Shown: in pieces, positions 19,776 to 28,065 of the stretch
Layout: each line of letters begins with the position of its first letter
Numbering within the stretch: position 1 is the stretch's first letter
Origin: an uncultured Acetobacteraceae bacterium
GTDB taxonomy: Bacteria > Pseudomonadota > Alphaproteobacteria > Acetobacterales > Acetobacteraceae
NCBI GenBank assembly: GCA_937873205.1
Contig: CALMVO010000111.1
Location: 1-60,714 of the forward strand
Direction: 5' to 3'
DNA: 60,714 bases
Position numbers and translations under genes: made by a program
Notes under the pieces: model-generated
Told to the model about the DNA's origin: nothing
Databases searched by the model: none
What the model saw: only the letters and a program-made list of their open reading frames with translations

Positions 19776-21503
19776 ATGCAGCTTCGCCACGTGGATCCCC
19801 GTATCCTGCTCCCGAACCCGAACAACCCGCGCCGGACCGCTGCACCTGCCGGCTATGACCAGCAGCTCACGGCCAGCATCCGTGAGACAAACGGCCCGAT
19901 CCAGCCGCCAGTCGTACGCCTGCAGGACGACGGCTCGCTGATGATTGTCGCCGGCCACCGCCGGGTGGCATCGTCGATCGCGGCCGAGCTGGCGGGGATC
20001 GACGTGTTCGTGCGCGAGGCCGACGCCTCCGGCGACAGCATGGCCTCCTTCGCCGAGAACATGGTCCGGACCGGCATGTGCTCGGTCGACATCTGGCGCG
20101 CGGTCGAGGCGTTCATCGGTGAGGGCTACACCGAGGATGGGATCGGCACCGCCTTGTCGCTCCCGGTGCGCGCGATCCGTCGCCTGCGGCTGTTCGCCAA
20201 GGTGCTGCCGGCGATGCTGGAGCGCATGGCGCAGGGCGACGAGCCGAACGAGGGCCAGCTGCGGACCATCGCCTCGGCGACCCGGGACGAGCAGGCCGCC
20301 GCCTGGAAGAAGAACAAGCCGAAGCGGACCGAGACCACCAACTGGCATCTGGTCCAGCACGCGCTCCGCAAGGCGCGGATCGGCGCGTCGGTGGCGAAGT
20401 TCGACGACGAGTTCGCGCAGTCGTTCGGGCTCATCTGGACCGAGGACCTGTTCGCCGAGGGCGATAAGGACCCGCGCTTCACCGACCAGGTGGAGCTGTT
20501 CATGGCGACGCAGCACGCGTGGCTGGAACAGAACCTGCCGCCCAACGGCGAGATCCTGGAGGTCGGCCAGCACGGTGAGCCCAAGCTCCCGCCGAAGGCG
20601 CAGGAAGCCTGGGGCTCCGACAAGAAGCGCAAAGGCGTGCATGTCGGCCTCTGGATCGACCGGCATTCCGGCGAGGTGCGCGAGAAGCACTTCCTCTATC
20701 CGGAGCCAGTGAAGTCCTCCGCCCTCGGATCGGCCGGCGGGCAGATTGTTAAGGCCTCGCGTCCGGACATCTCCGGGAAGGGCCAGGAGCTGATCGGCAA
20801 CTACCGCACCCAGGCGCTGCAGCAGGCCCTCGCGGAGGGCGAAGTGCGCGACGATCAGCTGATCGGCCTGCTGATCCTTGCGCTGGCTGGCAGCAACGTC
20901 CGGGTCGAGCAGGATGCGCGGATGTATCGCGTCGGCAGCCGACGCGAGGTGTTCGCGCGGGCCATCAGCGACGGCGGCCTGATCACGGGTGACATCGACA
21001 CCCTGCGCGCATCCGCGCGCGGCATCCTGGCTGAGGTGCTGTCCTGCAAGGTCGGGATGACCGGCAGCGGCACCGTGGGCCGCATCGCCGGCGCGTCCAT
21101 CCGGGCGGATGGCTATCTGCCGAACATGGCGCACGACGAGTTCCTGACCAAGCTCAGCAAGGACGGCATCACCCGGGCGGTGCAGGCGGAGAAGATCCTG
21201 CCGCGCAACACCGGCAAGGAGATGCGCGCCGCCCTGAAGGAGCATGTCGGGCAAGGCATCTACGTGCATCCCGCCGCCTGCTTCGGGCTGACCGACGACG
21301 AGCAGAAGGACCTGGCCAGGCACCGTGCCGACGACCTCGCCAGCGACAACACGCCAGCAGGTCACGACCCGGAAGATCCGGACGGTTCGGAGGACGGTGT
21401 GGAATCCGCTTCCGAGGACCAGGGCCAGGATGAGGAGGAAGACGCCGGCGTCGTGACCCTCCCGCCGCCCGACGACGCGATGGAGCGGCAGGCAGCCGCC
21501 TGA
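19776..21503 (+). CDS. large ParB/Srx-fold protein, 575 aa
   Basis: The N-terminal 100 residues are a ParB N-terminal (ParB/Srx) domain: VDPRILLPNPNNPRR, then the phosphate loop VAGHRRVASSIAA and SFAENMVR. A helix-turn-helix-like region follows (YTEDGIGTALSLPVRAIRRL). The long C-terminus is unlike chromosomal ParB and ends in an acidic tail. Because a dedicated par cassette lies beside repA, this second ParB-like protein probably has another job, such as CTP-dependent DNA loading or nuclease/regulatory activity. It follows the methylase-helicase by about 280 GC-rich bases with no gene. Relatives beside such methylase-helicases are common on alphaproteobacterial plasmids as far as I recall. 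Confidence 0.82.
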   Translation: MQLRHVDPRILLPNPNNPRRTAAPAGYDQQLTASIRETNGPIQPPVVRLQDDGSLMIVAGHRRVASSIAAELAGIDVFVREADASGDSMASFAENMVRTGMCSVDIWRAVEAFIGEGYTEDGIGTALSLPVRAIRRLRLFAKVLPAMLERMAQGDEPNEGQLRTIASATRDEQAAAWKKNKPKRTETTNWHLVQHALRKARIGASVAKFDDEFAQSFGLIWTEDLFAEGDKDPRFTDQVELFMATQHAWLEQNLPPNGEILEVGQHGEPKLPPKAQEAWGSDKKRKGVHVGLWIDRHSGEVREKHFLYPEPVKSSALGSAGGQIVKASRPDISGKGQELIGNYRTQALQQALAEGEVRDDQLIGLLILALAGSNVRVEQDARMYRVGSRREVFARAISDGGLITGDIDTLRASARGILAEVLSCKVGMTGSGTVGRIAGASIRADGYLPNMAHDEFLTKLSKDGITRAVQAEKILPRNTGKEMRAALKEHVGQGIYVHPAACFGLTDDEQKDLARHRADDLASDNTPAGHDPEDPDGSEDGVESASEDQGQDEEEDAGVVTLPPPDDAMERQAAA

Positions 21504-21610
21504 TCGTCTCTTCCGCTCGCCCTTCCACGCCATCCACCAGCACCCGGCCCCGCCGGACGCATCCCGCGTCCGGTGCGTGGTCGCGCGCACGACCAGAGGA
21601 CGCATCGACC

Positions 21611-21970
21611 ATGGCCACCTTCACCCTGTCCGCCTGCCCCGCTTGGCGCAGCCGCGACTCTTTCGGGACTTCGATCATCTCGCAGCCCATGCAGCGGCTG
21701 GGCACGAGCCAGCGCATCGAGGCTCGCAACCTCACCGAGATCAGGGCGGCCGTTGCCGGCCACGGCAAGCAGCTCGCGGCGGAGCATCCGGACGCCTCGT
21801 TCAGCATCGCGGTCCTGATCGCCCGCGGCGACCGCAAGCCGAACGGGTTCGACGATGCCAACCGCCGCGGCGCCCTCGGCACCGAGACGTGGGTGCAGCT
21901 GCGGGACCGCGAAGGCAACAAGCTGCCCGAGCAGGCCGACGCCGCGCCTGCCGCCGACATAGCGGCCTGA
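21611..21970 (+). CDS. hypothetical protein, 119 aa
   Basis: Unknown protein with a well-formed start after GAGGACGC and a coding-like composition. Visible features are a short Trp-containing N-terminus (CPAWRSRDSFGTSIISQP) and a strand-rich end (ASFSIAVLIARGDRK, ETWVQLRDREG). No known motif. A GGACGC/GCGTCC hairpin lies in the leader at about 21553-21573. It opens a run of tightly packed genes up to 23921 that is likely one operon. Confidence 0.6.
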   Translation: MATFTLSACPAWRSRDSFGTSIISQPMQRLGTSQRIEARNLTEIRAAVAGHGKQLAAEHPDASFSIAVLIARGDRKPNGFDDANRRGALGTETWVQLRDREGNKLPEQADAAPAADIAA

Positions 21971-21978
21971 GGCCCGCC

Positions 21979-22065
21979 GTGCGGATCGAGCTGCACAAGG
22001 TCGAGTACAGCGCTCGGTTGGACGAGGCGCTCCGGCTCTATCGCGGCGAACAGGGAGGCGGCTGA
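21979..22065 (+). CDS. 28-aa small open reading frame
   Basis: A GTG-initiated frame eight bases after the previous stop; its TGA overlaps the next ATG (TGATG). The peptide VRIELHKVEYSARLDEALRL is helix-forming and codon use matches the neighbours. It fills the only gap in an otherwise overlapping operon, which supports it being translated. Confidence 0.4.
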   Translation: MRIELHKVEYSARLDEALRLYRGEQGGG

Positions 22066-22352
22066 TGGCGAGCGCGAAGATCGCCTCCAGGGGCTCGGCA
22101 ACCGAGCCGTTCCAGCTGGTGGGCAAACGGCCGATCGGACGCTCCGACGCTGATGTGTCGCTTGCCAGCTACACCGAGGGCCATCTCGGCTTCCACGGCT
22201 TCATGCGGGTGGTGAACGCCCGCATCGGCCGGCGGGCGCTGGTCGGGGTGATGGACCTGCCCGACCGGAACTGGTGGGACCTCTACGACGACGGGGCCGA
22301 CCCGATCGAGGCCGCGGACGAGGCTCTGGCCGAGGAAGGGTTCGGCGAATGA
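22065..22352 (+). CDS. hypothetical protein, 95 aa
   Basis: Small unknown protein in the 21.6-23.9 kb operon, overlapping both neighbours by one to four bases. Middle segment GFHGFMRVVNARIGRRALVG, followed by an acidic Trp-containing end (RNWWDLYDDGADPIEAADEA). No recognised domain. The start is fixed by the TGATG overlap with the upstream small frame. Confidence 0.6.
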   Translation: MASAKIASRGSATEPFQLVGKRPIGRSDADVSLASYTEGHLGFHGFMRVVNARIGRRALVGVMDLPDRNWWDLYDDGADPIEAADEALAEEGFGE

Positions 22353-22699
22353 GCGTTTTTCTGACCGAACCGCCGGCGCCGGCGGCCAGCCGGCACATCG
22401 TCGGGTGCAGCATCCTCGAGACGGTGCGCCGCACGGACGGATGGTGGCTCTACCGCTGCCCGGAGATCTTCCCTGTCAACGCCCGCCACTGGCGTGGGCC
22501 CTTCGACACCGAGACGGCCGCGCTCGACGACTACCGGGAGAAGACCCGGCTGCCGCGGATCACCCGAGCCGAGCTGAAGTCCTACAAGCGGCATGGCTAC
22601 CACGGTGTCGTCGACGGCGTGGCGACCATCATGCGCCTCGACCCGTTGACGGGTGCCACGTCGCTCACACCGTTCGAGCTGCTCGAGGAGCCAGGCTGA
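22349..22699 (+). CDS. hypothetical protein, 116 aa
   Basis: Unknown protein, coupled to its neighbours by ATGA and TGATG overlaps. It contains an aromatic-rich strand region (TDGWWLYRCPEIFPVNARHW) and a Lys/Tyr helix (AELKSYKRHGYHGV). It may be a small nucleic-acid-associated or accessory protein; no family is recognised. The overlaps make the start secure. Confidence 0.6.
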   Translation: MSVFLTEPPAPAASRHIVGCSILETVRRTDGWWLYRCPEIFPVNARHWRGPFDTETAALDDYREKTRLPRITRAELKSYKRHGYHGVVDGVATIMRLDPLTGATSLTPFELLEEPG

Positions 22700-23157
22700 T
22701 GGCCGCCTACACGACCCTGTTCGCCTGCATGTTGCCGCTCGGCAGCGCGAACAACGCGCGGACGGCGCTGGACCTGTATCTGGTGTTCACGGATCGGCTG
22801 CGGGCCGAGGAAGAGCCGGTCGCCTTCGAGGTGCGCCTGGACCCAGAGAGCGATGGCACCGAGCTCATCCTGTCGAGCGGCGCGGGTAGTGGTGATCCCG
22901 ATCACGTCATGGCCTTCGTGGGCCTGTGCGGGCCGGCTCTTGGCCTGAGCGGGCGCTGGGGGTTCACCTGGGCGGAGACGGGCGACCAGGATTGCCCTGA
23001 TGGCTTCGGTGGCGGCGCCGTAGTCCTGGACCTAGCAAACGGCGAGGTTGTCGCGTCGCTGGACTGCGACTCGTGGCTGGCGGCCAGGCTCGGCCACCAG
23101 CCCGTCCTGCCGAAGATAGCGTCAAGACAGCCGGCGTCAGGACAGCCAGCGTCATGA
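22699..23157 (+). CDS. hypothetical protein, 152 aa
   Basis: Unknown protein of the same operon. Beta-rich appearance (TALDLYLVFTDRL, VAFEVRLDPESDG), a Gly-rich middle and an acidic end (GGAVVLDLANGEVVASLDCD). The tail includes short direct repeats at DNA level (GTCAAGACAGCC/GTCAGGACAGCC at about 23121-23145), which may be a slippage product. It ends in an ATGA overlap with the XF1762 gene. Confidence 0.6.
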   Translation: MAAYTTLFACMLPLGSANNARTALDLYLVFTDRLRAEEEPVAFEVRLDPESDGTELILSSGAGSGDPDHVMAFVGLCGPALGLSGRWGFTWAETGDQDCPDGFGGGAVVLDLANGEVVASLDCDSWLAARLGHQPVLPKIASRQPASGQPAS

Positions 23158-23921
23158 CGCTGTGCGAGCATTGCGAGCAGGAGCAGAAGATCGAGCTGCT
23201 GGAGGTTTGGGACCACCGGCAGTTCATGATGTCCACCTGCTGCGAGACGCTGCAGGACGAGGTGCAGTGGGGCCTGCAGCACGATCCCAAGTGGGCACGA
23301 GACCTCCTTCAGCGGCTGGGTGTCGAGGCGATCTGCGGCCACTCGCTGCGCCGCGTCGCCGACGATGCGATCGGCGGCTTGGTGCTGGACTGGAACCTCC
23401 GCCTCGGCTGCCTCTCCTTCGGCGACGCGCAGGCGTTCGTGGCCGCTCACCACGAGCACGCCAGGCCACCTGTCGGCTGGCGCTTCGGCAGCGGCCTTTG
23501 GAACGGCCCGGACCTGATTGGCGTGGTCATCGTCGGCAAGCCCACCGCACGGGCGATCGACCAGCACGCGGTCGTCGAGGTGACGCGGCTCTGCCTGCGC
23601 CGTGATCTCCCGGACGCCCTGCGCTGGAACGGCTGCTCGATGCTGTACGGCTGGGCCTGCACGTCCGCCAAAGCGCGCGGGTTCAGGCGGATCATCACCT
23701 ACACCCGCCAGGACGAGGATGGCGGAAGCCTCCGTGCCTCCGGGTGGACTTGCGAAGGTCCGGCAGGCGGCCGCAGCTGGAACTGGCGTGGCCGGCCGCG
23801 GGTCGATCACGAACCGCCGCATCCGCGATTGAGATGGTCGCGAGTCTGCGCCACGGCACGGCCGCCAGCGGAGCAAGTAGGCGGACGTAGAACTTGTCGT
23901 GGTACTGTTGCAGCCGTGTGA
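23154..23921 (+). CDS. XF1762 family protein
   Basis: A 255-residue protein whose residues about 105-225 match the XF1762 family as I remember it: LSFGDAQAFVAAHHEHARPP, IGVVIVGKPTAR, VVEVTRLCLRRDLP, FRRIITYTRQDEDGGSLRAS and a final SWNWRGRPR. The family is widespread on phages and plasmids and may have a GNAT-like fold; its reaction is not established. The N-terminal 100 residues are an addition with a Cys cluster (LCEHCEQEQ, STCCETL). The C-terminal about 30 residues after RPRVDH are low complexity and may be read-through past an eroded end. It is last in the 21.6-23.9 kb operon. Confidence 0.72.
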   Translation: MTLCEHCEQEQKIELLEVWDHRQFMMSTCCETLQDEVQWGLQHDPKWARDLLQRLGVEAICGHSLRRVADDAIGGLVLDWNLRLGCLSFGDAQAFVAAHHEHARPPVGWRFGSGLWNGPDLIGVVIVGKPTARAIDQHAVVEVTRLCLRRDLPDALRWNGCSMLYGWACTSAKARGFRRIITYTRQDEDGGSLRASGWTCEGPAGGRSWNWRGRPRVDHEPPHPRLRWSRVCATARPPAEQVGGRRTCRGTVAAV

Positions 23922-23967
23922 TATCGACTGCACATTGAATCGACTTCGATTGGAAGGACGCGAAACT

Positions 23968-24105
23968 ATGACCAGTGCTGAACTAGCCATACAGATGAAT
24001 GATCTTCTCGATGACGAAGACTCGACCGATGAGGAATTACAAGCACTCCAAGACCGGCTGGATGCGGCATACGCGGTCGAGGCAGCTCTGAGGCGCCGCG
24101 AATGA
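23968..24105 (+). CDS. 45-aa acidic small protein
   Basis: Begins after GGAAGGA, in a short AT-richer stretch. The peptide is strongly acidic and helical (QMNDLLDDEDSTDEELQALQ, then DRLDAAYAVEAAL), coiled-coil-like. It could be a small regulator or DNA-mimic-like protein; no family recognised. It stands alone before the leader of the cytosine methyltransferase gene. Confidence 0.5.
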   Translation: MTSAELAIQMNDLLDDEDSTDEELQALQDRLDAAYAVEAALRRRE

Positions 24106-24128
24106 CGGCGCTATCGCGGGCCGCCTGA

Positions 24129-24220
24129 CGCCGCAAGCGGGGCTGGTCCTCGCCATGCTCGGCCGCCAGAGCGGCCTGCGCGTGGCTCCGGTCCCGGCGC
24201 CAGGGCGCCGCCCGATGCAG
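24129..24220 (+). promoter_or_regulatory. candidate structured leader element, GCCATGC form
   Basis: GCCATGC (24152-24158) pairs with GCGTGGC (24180-24186); the tip stem here is GGCCGC/GCGGCC around CAGA. It is followed by CGGCGCC/GGCGCCG. Ends about 48 bases before the methyltransferase start. Compare 13678 and 60201. Confidence 0.65.
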
Positions 24221-24267
24221 CGACCGCCGGCCCGCGATGGCCAAGGAGGGATCAGGGAGATCCTTCC

Positions 24268-25953
24268 ATGCTGCAGGCGACCGGCACCCACCACGTCATC
24301 AACCACGCACACTTGTTCGCCGGCCTCGGCGGCGGCGCGCGCGGCTTCAACCGGGCAAGCGCCCGCGTCGGCGACCTGACAGCGGACTTCCGCTGCCTCG
24401 GCGGCGTCGACGTCGACCCGGCGGCGGTCCGCGACTTCGACCGCCTCGCCGGCGTGCCGGGTACCGTGCTCGACCTGTTCGACCGCGAGCAGTATCGAGC
24501 CTTCCACGGTGTCGAGCCGCCGGAGGCGTGGCGCGAGGCGGCCGCGGCCGACATCCACCGGGCGTTCGGCCACCAGCACCCGCACATCCTGTTCCTGTCG
24601 GCACCCTGCAAGGGCTTCTCCGGCCTGCTGTCGGAGACCAAGAGCCGGACCGCCAAATATCAGGCGTTGAACCGCTTGACCCTACGCGGTATCTGGCTGG
24701 CGCTCGAAGCGTATGCGAACGATCCGATCGAGCTGATCGTGTTCGAGAACGTGCCGCGCATCGCCTCTCGTGGCCGCCAGCTGCTGGACCAGATCGTCGG
24801 CCTGCTGCGGGCCTACGGCTATGCGGTGGCCGAGACCACCCATGATTGCGGCCGGTTGGGAGGGCTTGCGCAGAGCAGGAAGCGCTTCCTGCTCGTGGCA
24901 CGTCATATGGCGAAGGTGCCGCCGTTCCTGTGGGAGCCGCGGACGCGACCGTTGCGCGGCGTGGGCGACGTGCTGGGACGGATGCCGCTGCCGGGAGATC
25001 CGGCCGCCGGGCCAATGCACCGGGTCCCCATGCTGCGTTGGCAGACCTGGGTGCGCCTGGCCTTCGTGGAGGCAGGAAGCGACTGGCGGTCGCTGAACAA
25101 GCTCAGAGTCGAGGAGGGCATGCTGCGTGACTTCGCGCTGGCGCCCGACAAGCCCTGGCAGGCGGGCGTGCTCGCCGTCCGGGCGTGGGATGGTCCGACC
25201 GGCACCGTCGCCGGTCGCTCGACGCCGGGCAACGGCGCTTTCAGCGTCGCGGATCCGCGGCACGGCGGTCCTGCCAAGCACTCGAACGAGTTCCGCATCG
25301 TCCCCTGGGATGGTGCCAGCCGCTCCGTGACCGGAGCGCACGGCACCGGCCAGTGCGTCGCCGATCCACGGTCGAACAGCGGTATGTTCCACAACGCCTT
25401 CCGGGTTGTGCGGTGGCCCGAGGCGTCGCCGGCGATCACCGGCCAGCACGCGCCCAACAACGGCGCCATGTGCGTCTCCGACCCAAGGCCGAACCTCGAC
25501 CGGGCCAAGGGCGACGACTACCACAGCGCCGGCCATTACGGCGTCATGCCGTGGCGGGACCCGGCCGGCGCCGTCAGCAGCGCGGCCGGACACGACAACG
25601 GTCGCTGGTCCGTCGCCGATCCCCGGCCGGTCCTTCCGCAGGCGGCCGACCGGCTGGTGGCTGTAATTCGCAGCCTCGACGGATGCTGGCACAGGCCCTT
25701 CACCACAGCCGAGCTCTGCGCCCTGCAGAGCCTCTACGACCCGGAAGAGCAGATGGAGCTGGACGGGCTGTCGGACGCAGCCTGGCGCGAGCGCATCGGC
25801 AATGCCGTGCCGCCGGACGCGGCGCAGGCGATCGCCGAAACCATGGGACGCACCCTGCTGATGGCGTGGAGCGGCGAGACCTTCCGCCTGTCGGCCGAGC
25901 CGATCTGGGTCCAGCCGATCGCCATGGCGCTGAGCGTGGACCTGCCCGCGTAG
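24268..25953 (+). CDS. C5-cytosine DNA methyltransferase with internal DPR repeats
   Basis: A 561-residue C5-cytosine DNA methyltransferase. Motif I HLFAGLGGGARGF, motif IV APCKG with catalytic Cys114, motif VI ENVPR (160-164), motif VIII QSRKRFLLVAR and motif X RIGNAVPP are all present. Between VIII and X, where the target-recognition domain should be, there are four about 40-residue repeats, each ending in (V/S)(A/S)DPR, e.g. GNGAFSVADPR, TGQCVADPR, GAMCVSDPRP and GRWSVADPRP. No restriction gene is adjacent, so it looks like an orphan enzyme that modifies plasmid DNA for protection or regulation. A structured leader precedes it. Confidence 0.9.
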   Translation: MLQATGTHHVINHAHLFAGLGGGARGFNRASARVGDLTADFRCLGGVDVDPAAVRDFDRLAGVPGTVLDLFDREQYRAFHGVEPPEAWREAAAADIHRAFGHQHPHILFLSAPCKGFSGLLSETKSRTAKYQALNRLTLRGIWLALEAYANDPIELIVFENVPRIASRGRQLLDQIVGLLRAYGYAVAETTHDCGRLGGLAQSRKRFLLVARHMAKVPPFLWEPRTRPLRGVGDVLGRMPLPGDPAAGPMHRVPMLRWQTWVRLAFVEAGSDWRSLNKLRVEEGMLRDFALAPDKPWQAGVLAVRAWDGPTGTVAGRSTPGNGAFSVADPRHGGPAKHSNEFRIVPWDGASRSVTGAHGTGQCVADPRSNSGMFHNAFRVVRWPEASPAITGQHAPNNGAMCVSDPRPNLDRAKGDDYHSAGHYGVMPWRDPAGAVSSAAGHDNGRWSVADPRPVLPQAADRLVAVIRSLDGCWHRPFTTAELCALQSLYDPEEQMELDGLSDAAWRERIGNAVPPDAAQAIAETMGRTLLMAWSGETFRLSAEPIWVQPIAMALSVDLPA

Positions 25954-26040
25954 CAGGCGGACCCGGCAGCAGAAGACGATGAGAATGGACCAGGAGAAGG
26001 ACTGAGGACGGGCGGGATCAGGAGTGCCTGGCACCCTGAT

Positions 26041-26105
26041 CCGGCCGCCGCAAGGCACCGGGCTGACGCCCTCACGCGCGAGCGCGTGGCCTTGCCCCGT
26101 CCGGC
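26041..26105 (+). promoter_or_regulatory. candidate structured leader element, CAAGG form
   Basis: GCAAGGC (26050-26056) pairs with GCCTTGC (26089-26095), followed by CCCCGTCCGG as in the 12032 copy; an internal CACGCG/CGCGTG hairpin is present. It ends about 60 bases before the gene at 26164. Confidence 0.6.
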
Positions 26106-26163
26106 GCAGCGCGCCCGGCCGGGAAGGGTCATCGGGAAGATGATCCAGAACGGAGCGGCGCAG

Positions 26164-26313
26164 ATGAACAAGGTCTTCAAGGTGGCAATGCACGTCCTCG
26201 GCGGGCTCGGGGTGGCGGCGGTCCTGTTCGCCATGCTGGCGGCTCCCGGCTTCCTGAGCGACCGGTCCTCGGTCGTGCCCCTGCCCACGGTGGTCGAGGT
26301 CACCCGCCGCTGA
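26164..26313 (+). CDS. 49-aa single-span membrane protein
   Basis: Small protein with one clear hydrophobic segment (VLGGLGVAAVLFAMLAAPGF) after a short basic N-terminus, then about 20 polar residues. Probably an inner-membrane peptide of unknown function. ATG 26164 follows GGAGCGG; an upstream in-frame ATG at 26140 is possible. It is preceded by a structured leader. Confidence 0.5.
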   Translation: MNKVFKVAMHVLGGLGVAAVLFAMLAAPGFLSDRSSVVPLPTVVEVTRR

Positions 26314-26357
26314 GGCTGCAGCCACTTCCCTCCCGCCTTCCCACCCTCATGAGGCCT

Positions 26358-26391
26358 CCCGCCGCCGCGATGACATCGCGGCGGGCGGGCG
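26358..26391. other. long GC-rich inverted repeat
   Basis: GCCGCCGCGA and TCGCGGCGGGC form a long stem around TGACA, ten bases before the start of the gene at 26402. It may block or gate translation of that gene, or terminate the previous one; there is no T-run. Confidence 0.45.
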
Positions 26392-26401
26392 GAGACGCAC
26401 G

Positions 26402-26779
26402 ATGCCCAAGAAGCTCGATCCCACCTGCGCCACCCCTGGCCGGTGGATCACCGTCCCGAGCCAGATGACCATGCACGGCGGCACCCGCCTGCCGACCTTC
26501 GCCATCGTCGCGACCGGCCCCGATGCCTGCGAGCAGTTCGTCGGACGCGCCCATCCCAAGGACGGCACGCCGGCCGATCGCCCGATCGTTGAGATGGATG
26601 CCCGCCTGTTCGCCGGCTCCAAGGCGATGGCCACCTTGCTGCTGCAGGCGATCGCCTACGAGGAGGACGCCTTCCGGCTCGACATGCCGGTCGACGGCGG
26701 CGACCTGGTGCAGTGGTTCGCCGAGTGGCGGCAGGACGTGCTCAGCGTGCTGGGCCTGGTTGCCAATGACCAGACGTGA
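26402..26779 (+). CDS. hypothetical protein, 125 aa
   Basis: Unknown protein opening a six-gene overlapping run up to 29047. Visible parts: a Pro-containing strand region (GRWITVPSQMTMHGGTRL), IVEMDARLFAGSKAMATLLL, and an acidic Trp-rich end (DLVQWFAEWRQDVLSVLGLV). No recognised domain. Its stop overlaps the GTG of the next gene (GTGA). Confidence 0.6.
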   Translation: MPKKLDPTCATPGRWITVPSQMTMHGGTRLPTFAIVATGPDACEQFVGRAHPKDGTPADRPIVEMDARLFAGSKAMATLLLQAIAYEEDAFRLDMPVDGGDLVQWFAEWRQDVLSVLGLVANDQT

Positions 26780-27684
26780 GCCCGGGCTTCTGGGTCGGGC
26801 GGGAGGAGCGCGAGGTCCTGCGCGTCTCCTTCGCCGACGGCCGCACGCTGACGGGCCACTACATGAGCGTGGCGCGCCAGCACTTCATCGTCTGCCGTGG
26901 ACCCGGCTTGCCACTGTACGGCCACGCCGAGGGACCGCTCGAGCGGATGGACGTGGTCGACGTCTCCGTCGTCCAGAGCCGTGCCGAAGTAATGGACGAG
27001 GGACGCCGCCGGCTGCTTAGGGACCCGGTGCCCGGCCGCGAGCCGGTCACGCGGGAGGACTTCCAGCACCGGCTGCAGGTGCTGGCACGGGCCGTGGCCA
27101 CGGAAGCCGACTGGCAGCGCGAGATGCAAATCCGCCGCCAGTTCGACGCGGTGGCGGCGCGCATCGGCCTGGCGGCCGGCAAGCGCGCCTGGGTGCTGGC
27201 GGAGGCGAAGTGGAGCCTGCGGTCCAATGCATCACCCACCCTCGCTGATCTGTGGGTCGATGCTGTCGCGTCGCCAAGCTGTTTCGCGCGGCCGCGGCCG
27301 CAGGACTTCGATCCGGACCCTGCGATCCGCCGGCGCCGTGAAGCGCGACCGGCCGCGGTCCGCGCCGACCCGCACTCGATCCCGAACATGCTGGCCGCTC
27401 TCAAGGCCCGGGGCCTGAAGGCCCGCCTCACCCGGCAGGGAGACCCGCCGGAGGATCGCGGCCACCTGCAGGTCGACATGCCGATCAAGGGCCGCAGCCG
27501 CTTCGTGGCGATCGCCGAGCGAGCCGCGTCCGGGGCGCTCGCCTGGCGCCTGGTCTGGGACGGCAACGACAGCGTGGCCGGGCTGCGCCGCCGCCGCCGC
27601 GCCGAGGCCACCGAGGACTATCGCCGCCTCGTGGAGACGCTCCGCGACGGGCGACCGGGCATCCAGACCGACCTCTTCTGCTGA
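26776..27684 (+). CDS. hypothetical protein, 302 aa
   Basis: Unknown 302-residue protein starting at GTG 26776 in a GTGA overlap. The N-terminal 60 residues look beta-rich (VLRVSFADGRTLTGHYMSVA). The middle is helical and basic, and the end is Arg-rich (VAGLRRRRRAEATEDYRRLV), consistent with nucleic-acid binding. No catalytic motif is visible. Codon use matches its neighbours and the gene is tightly packed, so it is almost certainly expressed. Confidence 0.6.
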   Translation: MSPGFWVGREEREVLRVSFADGRTLTGHYMSVARQHFIVCRGPGLPLYGHAEGPLERMDVVDVSVVQSRAEVMDEGRRRLLRDPVPGREPVTREDFQHRLQVLARAVATEADWQREMQIRRQFDAVAARIGLAAGKRAWVLAEAKWSLRSNASPTLADLWVDAVASPSCFARPRPQDFDPDPAIRRRREARPAAVRADPHSIPNMLAALKARGLKARLTRQGDPPEDRGHLQVDMPIKGRSRFVAIAERAASGALAWRLVWDGNDSVAGLRRRRRAEATEDYRRLVETLRDGRPGIQTDLFC

Positions 27685-27696
27685 AGGAACAACGAC

Positions 27697-28065
27697 GTGA
27701 CCAGCCTTGATGACACGCCAGCCGATCCGGCCGGTGACGAACTCCACGTGCTCACGCCCGAGAGGAAGGCGATCCGCGGCACCGTGGAGCTGGTGCCGGC
27801 CGTCGCCTACGTGTGCAGCTTCTCGATCGCCGCCGACGGGTCGCTCGAGTACGAGCACAGCGGTGGCAGCGAGCCGTTCTGGGACGGCATGACCACCCAG
27901 ACCGGCCGTCACGCGGACACCGACCGGCTCGGCGTCATCTTCGATGACTGGTCCGGCACCGAGTTCCACGAGGACGACCTGCTGCGCTGCCTCCCGGGTG
28001 CGCGCATCGAGGGCTGCCCGCGTTGCGAGAAGGCCACGGCGCCCGCCGGCGGAGCGTCGGCATGA
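27697..28065 (+). CDS. hypothetical protein, 122 aa
   Basis: Unknown acidic protein starting at GTG 27697 after GAAGGAA. Segments AVAYVCSFSIAADGSLEYEH and DRLGVIFDDWSGTEFHEDD are strand/acid-rich; a CPRC near the C-terminus could bind metal. Overlaps the next gene by four bases. Confidence 0.55.
   Translation: MTSLDDTPADPAGDELHVLTPERKAIRGTVELVPAVAYVCSFSIAADGSLEYEHSGGSEPFWDGMTTQTGRHADTDRLGVIFDDWSGTEFHEDDLLRCLPGARIEGCPRCEKATAPAGGASA

Noticed and set aside
19335-21605. 756-codon minus-strand frame opposite the large ParB gene
   Set aside because: Antisense shadow spanning a gene boundary; the ParB motifs are on the other strand.
25150-25650. Repetitive DNA in the methyltransferase gene as a possible CRISPR-like array
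   Set aside because: The repeats are protein-level, imperfect and in frame; there is no short direct repeat/spacer pattern or cas gene.
24682-26325. 547-codon minus-strand frame opposite the cytosine methyltransferase
   Set aside because: Antisense of catalytic motifs IV-X; shadow.
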